Shown here: piece after piece, positions 45,084 to 53,529 of the stretch | Position numbering within the stretch: the first letter of the stretch is position 1 | Layout of the letters: every line of letters begins with the position of its first letter | Source of the DNA: Brooklawnia sp032229645 | GTDB taxonomy: Bacteria > Actinomycetota > Actinomycetes > Propionibacteriales > Propionibacteriaceae | Length of the DNA stretch: 64,000 nucleotides | NCBI GenBank assembly: GCA_963722295.1 | Contig: CAVRLB010000003.1 | Span: forward strand, 62,001-126,000 | Reading direction: 5' to 3' | Position numbers and translations under genes: made by a program | The notes under the pieces: generated by a model | The model's input: only the letters and a program-made list of their open reading frames with translations | What the model was told of the DNA's origin: nothing | Database searches by the model: none

Positions 45084-45441
45084 GTGCGTCCATCCTCAAA
45101 AAGCCGGGAGAAACAAGCTTACTCCGGCCGGCGCAAGCGACGCCTATCGATGAGTCCCATGGGAATGTCCGGCCGGAGCCCGTGCATCCGATCTGCTACC
45201 CATTTGGCTTTGGCCGCAGGTACCGGTTTGCGCGAGCAACTAACTGCCGGCCCCGGCGGCGACCTGGGCAACCTGGACTCTCGCACCCGGATCGCACAAG
45301 ACGCTCGTCCCGATTTCGAGGCTTTGGCCACCGATCCATCCGAGGTGACTAGGCTAATCGCGACAGCGCTACCTGCCCCCGTAGTACTCACAGCTGACGG
45401 TTCGCGGCGTGGCGACCGCAGACTGATGTGAGGACGACCCG
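45084..45441. other. 358-bp spacer with a possible gene remnant
   Basis: No complete gene is supported. In the plus frame ending TGA 45429-45431, residues such as DARPDFEALATDPSEVTRLIATALPAPVVLTADG look protein-like and faintly recall the ADP-dependent NAD(P)H-hydrate dehydratase group, but no start codon with a ribosome binding site is seen. Its stop is 10 bases before the NrtR-like gene. It may be the 3' relic of a lost upstream gene. The rest presumably holds promoters for the divergent helR and nrtR genes. Confidence 0.3.
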
Positions 45442-46089
45442 ATGAGCGACGCGAGCATCTTCAGTGTGGTCTGCGTCGATGTCCTCGTATTGTGTTACGA
45501 CACCGAGGCCCGCGAGATCCGGTTGGGCCTGCACCGGCGCTCGGCGCCGCCTTTCGAGGGAGAGTTTGCGCTGCCGGGGGTCATAGTGAAAAGCGGCGAA
45601 CGGCTGGCCCACGCTGCTTGCCGGGCTATCGACAAGCTGGGCCTGTCACCGCCGGCTCGGGCGCTCGGGCAGTTGCGGACATTCGATGAGCCGTCGCGCG
45701 ATCCACGGGGGCCATCGCTGTCGGTTGCGATGTGGGCCGTGTACCCTCCCGAGACCCTGAGCATGCCCGGACCTATGTGGCGGTCGCCGTCCTCGGCGAT
45801 GGGGCTTGCGTTTGACCATGATGCGATCGTTGTCACCGGACGCGAGATCTTGGCCTCGCTTTGCTGGCGCGACCTGACGTTCACTCGTGCACTGACCGGT
45901 GATCGGTTCACTGCCACCGATGCGGTTGCGATTACCGCGCAGCTGACCGGACGCAGCGTCCATCGCGCGAACCTCAACCGGGAACTCGCCAGACTGGACG
46001 GGCTGCATGAGGCGGGACTGGCACCGGCAGCGGGTGGTCGTCCGCCTAAGATCTGGCGCTGGGACGAAGCAACACACGCGATAGCGTAA
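45442..46089 (+). CDS. nrtR: NrtR-like Nudix-related transcriptional regulator
   Basis: A 215-residue protein with an N-terminal Nudix-fold domain (VVCVDVLVLCYD, LGLHRRSAPPFEGEFALPGVIVKSGERLAHAACRAIDKLGL) whose Nudix box is degraded: the catalytic REUxEE core reads CRAIDKL, so hydrolase activity is unlikely. The C-terminal winged HTH (LNRELARLDGLHEAGLAPAAGGRPPKIWRW) completes the NrtR layout, regulators of NAD metabolism that bind ADP-ribose. GAGGAC precedes the start. No NAD genes are adjacent, so the target is unknown. Confidence 0.8.
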   Translation: MSDASIFSVVCVDVLVLCYDTEAREIRLGLHRRSAPPFEGEFALPGVIVKSGERLAHAACRAIDKLGLSPPARALGQLRTFDEPSRDPRGPSLSVAMWAVYPPETLSMPGPMWRSPSSAMGLAFDHDAIVVTGREILASLCWRDLTFTRALTGDRFTATDAVAITAQLTGRSVHRANLNRELARLDGLHEAGLAPAAGGRPPKIWRWDEATHAIA

Positions 46090-46118
46090 GCATGTCCATT
46101 CCAGAGGAGGAACGCAGC

Positions 46119-47039
46119 GTGACCACCGTCAGCATCATCGGACTCGGGGCAATCGGGGCGGCGCACGCCGCGCAAATCGCGGACGCAGCACCGCCGACCC
46201 GGATTCGCGTGATAGCGGCGGGGAAGCGGGCTGTGCGACTGCGCACCGACGGCGTGACTGTGAACCGACGACGGTACGACTTTGAGGTGGTCGAACCCGG
46301 CGAAGCCGTCGAGCCCGCCGATCTGGTGATCGTCGCCGTCAAGCATCACGATCTCGCTGAGGCCATCGAACAGTTGCGCGGGCAGATCGGGCAACGGACG
46401 ATCATCTGCAGCCTGCTCAACGGCATCACCAGCGAGCACGAACTGGCTGCGGCCTATCCACAGGCCTACGTGCCGCTGGCGGTCAGCGTGGGCATCGATG
46501 CCGTACGCGACGCCGGTGGAGTGAGATTCTCGAGCCTGGGACGGATCGAGTTCGGCGATGCGATGCCCGGCCACCAGACCGAGGAAGTGCGCCGGTTGGA
46601 CGCAATGCTCACCGAGTTCGGGATTCCGCACCTGATCAGCCCCGATGCACCGCGGACGCTGTGGTGGAAGTTGCTGCTCAATGTCGGCGTCAACCAGGTC
46701 TCGGCGCTCTTGGAAGCGCCGTACCGGCTCTTCCAGTCCGAAGGGCCGGCGCGCGAACTCATGGTAGCGGCGCAACGCGAAGTCGTAGCGGTGGCACAGG
46801 CGTCCGGCGTGAACCTATCGGAGAGCGACATCGATCAGATGATCGGCATCATCGGCGGTCTCGGACCCGAGAATTTCACGTCGATGGCCCAGGACGCGCT
46901 GGCGCACCGCCGAACCGAGGTCGATCAATTCGCTGGTGCCGTCGTGGCGCGCGGGCGAGATTACGGCATCGATACCCCGGTCAACCGTGTACTGCTGCAG
47001 GCCTTCTTGGCCAAGCACGAGTTGTGGGGCGTTGCCTGA
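46119..47039 (+). CDS. 2-Dehydropantoate 2-reductase family protein (PanE/ApbA)
   Basis: A protein of about 306 residues. GLGAIGAAHAAQIA is the NADPH-binding loop; VIVAVKHHDLAEAIEQL and the C-terminal WWKLLLNVGVNQVSALLEAPYRLFQ with its conserved Lys and Asn match ketopantoate reductases, which supply pantoate for CoA. The start is taken at GTG 46119 because AGAGGAGG lies eight bases before it; an ATG at 46092 would overlap that site. It follows the NrtR-like gene by 29 bases and is probably cotranscribed. True PanE versus a paralogue is not resolvable. Confidence 0.87.
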   Translation: MTTVSIIGLGAIGAAHAAQIADAAPPTRIRVIAAGKRAVRLRTDGVTVNRRRYDFEVVEPGEAVEPADLVIVAVKHHDLAEAIEQLRGQIGQRTIICSLLNGITSEHELAAAYPQAYVPLAVSVGIDAVRDAGGVRFSSLGRIEFGDAMPGHQTEEVRRLDAMLTEFGIPHLISPDAPRTLWWKLLLNVGVNQVSALLEAPYRLFQSEGPARELMVAAQREVVAVAQASGVNLSESDIDQMIGIIGGLGPENFTSMAQDALAHRRTEVDQFAGAVVARGRDYGIDTPVNRVLLQAFLAKHELWGVA

Positions 47040-47085
47040 GCAGTATTGGCCGCCTGGCGGGCTCGCCGGGCGTGTTCGTCGGCAT

Positions 47086-47268
47086 GCGGCTGCCGAAACT
47101 GGCAACGGCTGCCGGAATGCTCAGGCGGATTCACAGCGGCTGCCGAAACTGGCAACGGCTAGCGGAGATTCGGCGGTGGCTGCTGTTTTCGGTAGTCGCT
47201 ACCGCGGGGGCAGATGCAGATCGGCAGTGGCTGTTGTTTTCGGCAGTCGCTACTGCGGCGGCAGATGC
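47086..47268. repeat. Compound intergenic repeat cluster
   Basis: Two kinds of unit lie in the spacer. A 25-bp unit beginning GCGGCTGCCGAAACTGG is identical at 47086-47110 and 47136-47160, 50 bp apart. A 42-bp unit containing CTGTTTTCGGTAGTCGCTAC occurs at 47176-47217 and 47227-47268, 51 bp apart, with four mismatches. The second kind is roughly the inverse of the first (CTGCCGAAA against TTTCGGCAG), so the cluster can fold into long hairpins. Related copies lie near 2.8 and 17.75 kb. Confidence 0.75.
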
Positions 47269-47280
47269 GCCCGGGATGCG

Positions 47281-47571
47281 CTACTTCGCGACGAACAGCG
47301 GCCAGCCGAGCTGTAGTGTCACGCCGAAACCGTGTCCGACGATGATGAAGATGCCCGCAAGGATCGCCAGGACGACGCCGGCAAAGCAGATCCCGGCGAA
47401 GATTTTGGCGATCAGGTGCGGGTGATGCTCGGATACGTCGTCCACGCCTTTGGCGCCGAATGACAGCGCCCAGACTCCGACCGCGAAGAGCGCAGGCAGG
47501 CCTGCTCCCAGGACCACTGCGTAAAGGAGGACTTCGCCGGCAGCTTCGATTAGTTGAGTCAGAATCTGCAT
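47281..47571 (-). CDS. Small two-helix membrane protein linked to the phosphate transporter
   Basis: A 96-residue protein with membrane helices at about 10-35 (EVLLYAVVLGAGLPALFAVGVWAL) and 55-80 (FAGICFAGVVLAILAGIFIIVG). Between them lies a short polar, His-containing loop (GVDDVSEHHPH). It starts three bases after the PiT stop, so translation is coupled. Small partners like this are common next to actinobacterial pit genes; role unknown. Confidence 0.75.
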   Translation of the reverse strand: MQILTQLIEAAGEVLLYAVVLGAGLPALFAVGVWALSFGAKGVDDVSEHHPHLIAKIFAGICFAGVVLAILAGIFIIVGHGFGVTLQLGWPLFVAK

Positions 47572-47574
47572 CGC

Positions 47575-48909
47575 CTATCGCACCTCCGCCAGTTCCCGCC
47601 CGGTCTTACGGTGGGCTGTCTGCGGCTGAAGTTCCTTCAGATCGGCGAAGTCATCGCGCGCGTGAGTGGCAACGGGAGTCGGTGCAGCGGGCTTCAGCGA
47701 AGCACCGTTGCCGGCGTCCGACCAATCGGCGTTGACGTTGTTCTGATCGATGCGGGTATGCCGCGAATGGCGATACATCAAGATTGCTCCGGTCACCAGG
47801 ATGGCCGTGATGACCAAGGCTCCGAGCAGCCCGCCGATCGAATGACCGATGAACCACATCAGCGCGCCCATGACCGCAGCAGATGGCAACGTGATGCACC
47901 AGGCGGCCAGCATCCTGGCTGCCACCCGCCAGTTCACCTTGGCGCCCTTCTTCCCGATTCCGGAGCCCAGGATAGAGCCGGTCGCGACATGGGTGGTCGA
48001 CAGGGCGAAACCCATGTGGCTGGAGATCAGCACCACCGACGCGGTCGAGAACTCTGCGGCCATGCCCTGCGGCGGGGTGAGTTCGACCAGGCCCTTGCCC
48101 ATCGTCCGGATGATCCGCCAGCCACCGGTGTAGGTGCCCAACGTGATGGCCAATGCGCAGGCGATCTTCACCCATAACGGCACCTGCTGCAGATCGGTCC
48201 ATCGCCCGGAGGCGATCAATGCCAGCGTGATGATTCCCATCGTCTTCTGCGCGTCGTTCGTGCCATGTGCCAGAGCCACCAGGGATGCCGAACCGATCTG
48301 GCCCCAGCGGAAGCCGGTGTCGCGATAGCGCGTCAAGACGTGCTTGGTGATCTTATGCACGAGCCAGGTGCCGACGCTCGCGACCATGATCGCGATAACC
48401 GGCGACATCAGTGCCGGCAGCACGACCTTGCCGATGACGCCGTCCGGCTTGGTACCGTCACCGAGCCAGTTCACGCCCGCGGTGCCCAACCCTGCCATGG
48501 TGGCCCCGACCAGGCCACCGAAGAGCGCATGGGACGAACTGGAGGGCAGGCCCAGCAGCCAGGTGATCAGGTTCCAGGTGATAGCGCCCACCAGGCCCGC
48601 GAGCACGATCAGCAGCAATGCCTGACCGCCGTCTTGCAGAAGCTCCGGACGAGGGGCCCCCGAGGCATCCTGAATGTTGACGACGGAGTTGGTGACGGTC
48701 AGGGCGACCTCAACGGACAGGAAGGCGCCGATGAGGTTCAGGATCGCAGACAAGGTGACAGCAGTCTTCGGCTTGAACGCCTTGGTTGCGATGGACGTGG
48801 CCATGGCATTGGCCGTGTCGTGGAATCCATTGGTGAAGTCGAACGCGAGGGCGGTGACAATCACCAACGACAGGATTACGAGCTCTGAAGGCACGACACA
48901 AGTTTGCAT
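47575..48909 (-). CDS. PiT-family low-affinity inorganic phosphate transporter
   Basis: A 444-residue membrane transporter with about ten helices. The two PiT signature motifs are present: FTNGFHDTANAMATSIATKAFKP near the N-terminus and VALAHGTNDAQKTMGII in the second half. Uptake is of metal-phosphate with H+. The C-terminal 60 residues are hydrophilic. The start at ATG 48909 is close to GGGAAAG; a GTG five codons later is possible. First gene of a two-gene operon. Confidence 0.92.
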   Translation of the reverse strand: MQTCVVPSELVILSLVIVTALAFDFTNGFHDTANAMATSIATKAFKPKTAVTLSAILNLIGAFLSVEVALTVTNSVVNIQDASGAPRPELLQDGGQALLLIVLAGLVGAITWNLITWLLGLPSSSSHALFGGLVGATMAGLGTAGVNWLGDGTKPDGVIGKVVLPALMSPVIAIMVASVGTWLVHKITKHVLTRYRDTGFRWGQIGSASLVALAHGTNDAQKTMGIITLALIASGRWTDLQQVPLWVKIACALAITLGTYTGGWRIIRTMGKGLVELTPPQGMAAEFSTASVVLISSHMGFALSTTHVATGSILGSGIGKKGAKVNWRVAARMLAAWCITLPSAAVMGALMWFIGHSIGGLLGALVITAILVTGAILMYRHSRHTRIDQNNVNADWSDAGNGASLKPAAPTPVATHARDDFADLKELQPQTAHRKTGRELAEVR

Positions 48910-49036
48910 CTTTCCCGTGCTCAGACGGTAATTGATCGCAAAATTCAGGCAATTTTCGTAGGTTCGGATTGCAGCGAAATGCGACCGTCGATTTGCGCGT
49001 CATTGCCCCAGCACCTAGTCCCCGGCGTGTCGAAAC

Positions 49037-49071
49037 AGCGACCGTTCTCGAGTCGGTCGCGAGAACTTTTT
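49037..49071 (+). terminator. Alternative hairpins ending in a T-run downstream of sdhB
   Basis: GTTCTCG (49043-49049) pairs with CGAGAAC (49059-49065) and is followed directly by TTTTTT on the plus strand, an intrinsic terminator for rightward transcription. An overlapping stem, GCGACCG (49037-49043) with CGGTCGC (49053-49059), excludes it. No plus-strand gene lies just upstream, so this could end a small RNA, block antisense reading into sdhB, or serve the minus-strand sdh transcript less efficiently. Confidence 0.5.
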
Positions 49072-49078
49072 TCGGCAG

Positions 49079-49825
49079 TCACAGTCGTCGGCGCAGCCCT
49101 GCGCGCATTCGCTCGTGGTTGAAGGCCGCTATCGCCGTCAAACTGATCTCGGCAGGACAGGCGCGCGCACATTCTCCGTAGTACGAGCAGGGCCCGAAGA
49201 GCTCCTCCGCCTGGCGCACCATCGAGCGCGCCCGGCGCTCCCGTTCGGTGGACGCGATGGGCAGCATCGACAGGTGCGCGAGCTTCGCGCCGGTGAACAG
49301 ATGCGCGGATCCATTCGGGCAGGCCGCCACGCAGGCGCCGCAGCCGATGCATGCGGCGAAGTCCAGAGCCTGTTCGGCGCACTGTTCGCCGACCGGCAGG
49401 GAATCGGCGTCGGGTGCGGTTCCCGCATTGATCGAGACGTAGCCGCCGGCCCGGATCAGGTCGTCCAGCCCGGAGCGGTCGACGATCAGATCGCGTATCA
49501 CCGGGAAACCGGCCGACCGTAGCGGCTCGATGCGCACGCTCGCGCCGTCGTCCAGGCCCACCAGTCGCTGGTGGCAACTCGGCAGATTGTCCTCGGGGCC
49601 GTGCACCTGGCCGTCAACGGTCACGCCGCAGGCCCCACAGATGCCCTCTCGACAATCCGATTCGAAAGCCACTGGCTCCTTGCCGGCATCGATGAGCTGC
49701 TCGTTGAGTGCGTCGAGCATCTCCAGTACCGACAGCTGGGGCTCCAGCCCATCGACCTCGTGGGTCTCGAAGTGTCCTTGGTCGGCAGCGCCCGACTGCC
49801 GCCACACCTCCACTCGAAGTCTCAT
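49079..49825 (-). CDS. sdhB: Succinate dehydrogenase/fumarate reductase iron-sulfur subunit
   Basis: A 248-residue electron-transfer subunit. The N-terminal ferredoxin domain has the 2Fe-2S cysteines in CREGICGACG with a later Cys in SCHQ. The C-terminal domain holds CIGCGACVAACPNGS and CSYYGECARACP for the 4Fe-4S and 3Fe-4S clusters. ATG 49825 overlaps the sdhA stop (ATGA). Order sdhC-sdhA-sdhB is the B. subtilis/epsilon-type layout, also used by propionibacteria for fumarate reduction. Confidence 0.95.
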   Translation of the reverse strand: MRLRVEVWRQSGAADQGHFETHEVDGLEPQLSVLEMLDALNEQLIDAGKEPVAFESDCREGICGACGVTVDGQVHGPEDNLPSCHQRLVGLDDGASVRIEPLRSAGFPVIRDLIVDRSGLDDLIRAGGYVSINAGTAPDADSLPVGEQCAEQALDFAACIGCGACVAACPNGSAHLFTGAKLAHLSMLPIASTERERRARSMVRQAEELFGPCSYYGECARACPAEISLTAIAAFNHERMRAGLRRRL

Positions 49826-51915
49826 TTGTAGCTCCTCGTCGCCAGCGGAACGGCCTCGAAATGCAGCGGTTCGGCATGCCTGGTGAAGATCAGCTCGCCC
49901 GGCTCGCCTTGCGGCGGCCCATCGACCTGCCATGCCGATACGAACGCCCATTGCGCGTCGTTCCGTCTGGCCTCGCCGCCGTCTTGATACTCGGAGCGGA
50001 AGTGCGCCCCGCAGGACTCCTCGCGATCCAATGCATCGGTGCACATCAACTCGGCCAGTTCCAGGAAGTCGGCGACTCGTCCGGCCCGCTCCAGTGCCTG
50101 GTTGAGCTGCACTCCCGAACCCGGCACCGACAGGTCGTCCCAGAACTCCGCGCGCAACTCACGGATCTCGTCGAGCGCCTGGGTCAGCGATGCTGTCGAC
50201 CGCTCGACACCACAACCTCGGTACATGATCTCGCCGAGCCTGCGATGAAACTTGGATGCCGCCTGCTTACCGTTGACCCTCAGCAGCGCCGCGGTGCGCT
50301 GCTGCACCCGCGCGACCGCATCGCGCACGCAGGCATCGGAGGCTGTCGGCAGCGGTCGGCCGAGCAGCGGATTCAGGTAGTCGGGAAGGGCGAACGGCAG
50401 GGTGAACCAGCCATCGACGCAGGCCGAGAGCAGCGAATTGGCGCCCAGCCGGTTCGCGCCGTGATATCCCCAGCCGACCTCCCCGCCGACGAAGAGCCCA
50501 GGCAGCGCCGTCATCTGGTTGAAGTCGCTCCACAACCCGCCCATGGTGAAATGCGCACCCGGCGCTATTCGCATCCCGACGCTGTAGGGATCCTCACCGG
50601 TGGCCCGCTGATACATCTCGAAGAGGTTGCCGTAGCGCTGCGCGATGGTCTCGCGTCCGAGCGCTTTCAGGGCATCGGAGAAGTCGAGATAGACCGAGTT
50701 CGCCAGCGGTCCGACGCCGTGTCCCGAGTCGATCTGCTCCTTGGCCGCCCGCGATGAGATGTCGCGCGGGGCCAGGTTCCCGAAGGCCGGGTACTTACGC
50801 TCCAGGTAGTAGTCGCGTTCGCTCTCGCCGATCTGGGCGGCCGCCCGATCATCGCCGGGCTTGGTCGGCACCCAGATTCGTCCGTCGTTGCGCAACGACT
50901 CCGACATCAGAATGGACTTCGACTGCCAGTGGCTGGAGATCGGCAGCGCGGTCGGGTGGAACTGCACGAAGGATGGATTGGCCAGGTAGGCACCGTGCCG
51001 GCAGGCCCGCCACGACGCCGATGCGTTGCAGTTGACCGCGAGCGTCGAATGGAAGTAGACCGAGCCGTAGCCGCCGGTCGCCAGGATCACCGCGTGCGCG
51101 GGTTGTGCCCAGACCTGACCGGTCACCAGATCGCGGACGACGACTCCGCGGCAGACGCCGTCATCGACGATCAGATCAAGCATCTCGGCGCGAGTATGCA
51201 GCTTCACGGTGCCGCGGGCCACCTGCCGTTGCAGTGCCTGGGCCCCGGCCACCTGTAGCTGCTGACCGGTCTGGCCTCGCGTGTAGTAGGTGCGCGAGAC
51301 CTGCACTCCGCCGAACGACCGGGTCGCCAGCACGCCGCCATATTCGCGGGCGAACGGAGCACCGATCGCGTCCATGTGATCGATGACCCGCACCGACTCG
51401 GCGCCCAGCCGGAATGCATCGGCTTCGCGCGCCCGGAAGTCACCGCCCTTGACGGTGTCCTTGACGAACCGGTGCAGCGAGTCGCCGTCGACCTTCTTGG
51501 CCCGGGCCGAGTTGATACCGCCCTGCGCGGCGACCGAATGCGCTCGGCGAGCCGCGTCGTGGTAGGTGAACGCGTGTACGTCGTAGCCGAGCTCACCCAG
51601 CGCTGCGGCAGCGCCCGAGCCGGCGAGCCCGGTGCCGATCACCACGATCGTCATCTTCTTGGTATTCAGTGGACTGACGAGCTTGTACTCGTCGCGTCGG
51701 CGACCCCAGGCGGTTTCGGGGTCGCCGACGGGGAGCTTGCCGTCGAGGTCATGCCCGATGCGCACACCAGGAGCGGCGCTGGCGGGTGGAACGAATGCCG
51801 CTGCGGTAGCTGGCGAAGCGGTCGCCGGCCGCTGCGGTGCGTCCGGTTCCGCGTCCACTGTGGTTCGCCGGCCGATGCGCCCCAATTGCCCCTTCAGCTT
51901 GTCAGCCACGGTCAT
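49822..51915 (-). CDS. sdhA: Succinate dehydrogenase/fumarate reductase flavoprotein subunit
   Basis: A 697-residue FAD subunit that interconverts succinate and fumarate. VVIGTGLAGSGAAAALGELGY is the FAD loop, HSVAAQGGINSARA carries the His for covalent FAD, FVQFHPTALP and GANRLGANSLLSACVDG are active-site segments. The first about 60 residues are an Ala/Pro-rich extension (TASPATAAAFVPPASAAPG) not usual in this subunit, between a basic start and the conserved core. Both ends overlap neighbouring genes by four bases. Confidence 0.95.
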   Translation of the reverse strand: MTVADKLKGQLGRIGRRTTVDAEPDAPQRPATASPATAAAFVPPASAAPGVRIGHDLDGKLPVGDPETAWGRRRDEYKLVSPLNTKKMTIVVIGTGLAGSGAAAALGELGYDVHAFTYHDAARRAHSVAAQGGINSARAKKVDGDSLHRFVKDTVKGGDFRAREADAFRLGAESVRVIDHMDAIGAPFAREYGGVLATRSFGGVQVSRTYYTRGQTGQQLQVAGAQALQRQVARGTVKLHTRAEMLDLIVDDGVCRGVVVRDLVTGQVWAQPAHAVILATGGYGSVYFHSTLAVNCNASASWRACRHGAYLANPSFVQFHPTALPISSHWQSKSILMSESLRNDGRIWVPTKPGDDRAAAQIGESERDYYLERKYPAFGNLAPRDISSRAAKEQIDSGHGVGPLANSVYLDFSDALKALGRETIAQRYGNLFEMYQRATGEDPYSVGMRIAPGAHFTMGGLWSDFNQMTALPGLFVGGEVGWGYHGANRLGANSLLSACVDGWFTLPFALPDYLNPLLGRPLPTASDACVRDAVARVQQRTAALLRVNGKQAASKFHRRLGEIMYRGCGVERSTASLTQALDEIRELRAEFWDDLSVPGSGVQLNQALERAGRVADFLELAELMCTDALDREESCGAHFRSEYQDGGEARRNDAQWAFVSAWQVDGPPQGEPGELIFTRHAEPLHFEAVPLATRSYK

Positions 51916-52688
51916 GAGATCACTCCTGTCAGTACCAGGATCGGGATGGCGCCATTGCCGATCAGGATCGCCAGCGCGAGCAGCCCGCCGATCGCGGCTA
52001 GCGTGGCGCGCCAGCGGTGCCCCATCGCACCCATGTCGGAGGCCATTGTGGAGAAGCCCTTGGCGACATGGATCGCGAGCAGCAGCATGAGTCCGGAGTA
52101 GAAGACGGCCATCGCGGGACGCCGGAAGCTGGCCACGAGGTTCTCATAGGCGAAGCTCTGGTCGGCGGTCGGCGCGGTGAACGCCGCCGACTGGATGCCC
52201 CAGCCGAGCGTGAGGTCGAGCACGTGAATGGCCACGAAGCAAGCAATCAGCACTCCGGTCAGCGGCATCAGCCAGGCCCCCCAGGCCCTGGCGCCGCGGA
52301 TCTTCGCCCGGTGCGGGCCGCGGGCTTGACGTCCGCGCCACCAGATCATCGCCGCTGCGCAGACGTGGGCGATCAGAGCGAGGCCGAGCACAACCCGCAT
52401 CGCCCACAACACCGATAGCTTGGGCAGCAGGGGATAGAACGCTTCCCGTAGCCAATGGGCGTAGTGGTTGTATGCATCGGCGCCTTGGAAAATCTTGAGA
52501 TTGCCGAAGAGATGAATGCCGATGAAGGCTGCCCACAAAATACCGGTCACCGCCATGGTCACCTTCAGAGTCCATGACGGAATCCGATGCTTGCGAAACG
52601 GCCTGATCTGTTCGATAGGCGGCGGACCCACCTGAATAGCGGCCTGAGCGGGTTGTGCATGTTCGTCTAATCGAGCACGGGCTGACAT
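51912..52688 (-). CDS. sdhC: Succinate dehydrogenase cytochrome b subunit
   Basis: A 258-residue membrane anchor with five helices and the di-heme histidines expected of the SdhC/FrdC type (IGIHLFGN, NHYAHW, VCAAAMIW, AIHVLDL, AIHVAKG). It carries quinone reduction or menaquinol oxidation at the membrane. AGGAGG precedes ATG 52688. First gene of the sdhCAB operon, so its promoter should lie in the short spacer up to 52778. Confidence 0.93.
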   Translation of the reverse strand: MSARARLDEHAQPAQAAIQVGPPPIEQIRPFRKHRIPSWTLKVTMAVTGILWAAFIGIHLFGNLKIFQGADAYNHYAHWLREAFYPLLPKLSVLWAMRVVLGLALIAHVCAAAMIWWRGRQARGPHRAKIRGARAWGAWLMPLTGVLIACFVAIHVLDLTLGWGIQSAAFTAPTADQSFAYENLVASFRRPAMAVFYSGLMLLLAIHVAKGFSTMASDMGAMGHRWRATLAAIGGLLALAILIGNGAIPILVLTGVIS

Positions 52689-52778
52689 CGTCGTCCTCCT
52701 GGCACTGCAGCGTGCGATTTCCCGCTGCCCAGCCTAGCCGTTTGGGCGCCCTTTCGGGCGCCGATGCTCCAGGGCCGC

Positions 52779-53420
52779 CTACCGTGCCACGGCTGCGTCG
52801 TCTTCGATCAGCGCCCGGACGAGCGTCGCCAGGTGGCCGGCGTTCGGCGCCTGGCGGATGGGAGTCCCGGCGAGCAGAGTGTGGATGGCCAGGGTCTCCT
52901 GATATGCGCCCAGCAGCATGACCAACTGTTCGGGGGAAACCTTGAGACGCAGGTCCTGGCGGGTCAGCACGTCGTTGATGCTCTCCACCAGCACCGCATC
53001 CACGCTCCCGTTGACCGATTGCAGGGCGGCGCGCACCGCGGGGTTTCGGATTGCGTGCAGCCGGATCTCGTTGGAGGCGATGAGCCACTGTTCGTCCGTG
53101 GGGTGGGTGGCCTCGAAGATCAGCAGGGCCTGCTCGATCACATCGTCGACGCTCTGCCGCTCGACAGGCTTGTCTGGAACCGAGGCGATGGCCTCGGCTG
53201 CGCCGAGCAGGATCGTCTCGGACTGACGCTTGAGCACCGCGAGCAGCAACTCGTCCTTGGAGTCGAAATTCGAGTAGAACGCCCCCCTGGTGAATCCGGC
53301 CCGTTCGCAGATCTCCTCCACCGACGCCGCGAGCACGCCCTTCTGGGCGAACAGCGCGATAGCTGCGTCCATCAGCTTGTCTTGGGTCTGGGCGCGCTTG
53401 CTGCTCACTGTGGTAGTCAT
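52779..53420 (-). CDS. TetR-family transcriptional regulator
   Basis: A 213-residue repressor. The N-terminal HTH is AIALFAQKGVLAASVEEICERAGFTRGAFYSNFDSKDELLLAV, an unambiguous TetR_N domain; the rest is the ligand-binding helical domain. ATG 53420 has GGAGAGAAG upstream; the longer frame into the MMPL gene is spurious. It is divergent from the MMPL exporter and the spacer carries three phased 16-bp palindromes, so it very likely represses itself and the exporter until an inducer binds. Confidence 0.92.
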   Translation of the reverse strand: MTTTVSSKRAQTQDKLMDAAIALFAQKGVLAASVEEICERAGFTRGAFYSNFDSKDELLLAVLKRQSETILLGAAEAIASVPDKPVERQSVDDVIEQALLIFEATHPTDEQWLIASNEIRLHAIRNPAVRAALQSVNGSVDAVLVESINDVLTRQDLRLKVSPEQLVMLLGAYQETLAIHTLLAGTPIRQAPNAGHLATLVRALIEDDAAVAR

Positions 53421-53438
53421 ACTTCTCTCCGTTTGCTG

Positions 53439-53488
53439 GATACAGCATTGTATCGGATGCACTGGTGTATCGGATACAGTACTGTATC
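53439..53488. promoter_or_regulatory. Three tandem 16-bp palindromic operators
   Basis: GATACAGCATTGTATC (53439-53454), GATGCACTGGTGTATC (53456-53471) and GATACAGTACTGTATC (53473-53488) begin exactly 17 bp apart. The last is a perfect palindrome; the first has half-sites GATACA/TGTATC and the second differs from that by one base. They sit 18 bases from the TetR start and 41 from the MMPL start, ideal for a TetR dimer acting on both promoters. Confidence 0.85.
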
Positions 53489-53529
53489 GACGGTTTCCGG
53501 GTGATCGTTTCAAAGACGGGGTAACAGCT

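Noticed and set aside
45119..45391. 90-codon minus-strand open frame before helR
   Set aside because: No ribosome binding site or protein-like pattern; composition is that of non-coding antisense.
44139..45431. Open frame of 430 codons on the plus strand
   Set aside because: Most of it is antisense to helR; only the last part (after 45084) might be a genuine remnant and is reported as such.
49708..50757. Open frame of 349 codons on the plus strand
   Set aside because: Antisense to sdhA, which has full family signatures.
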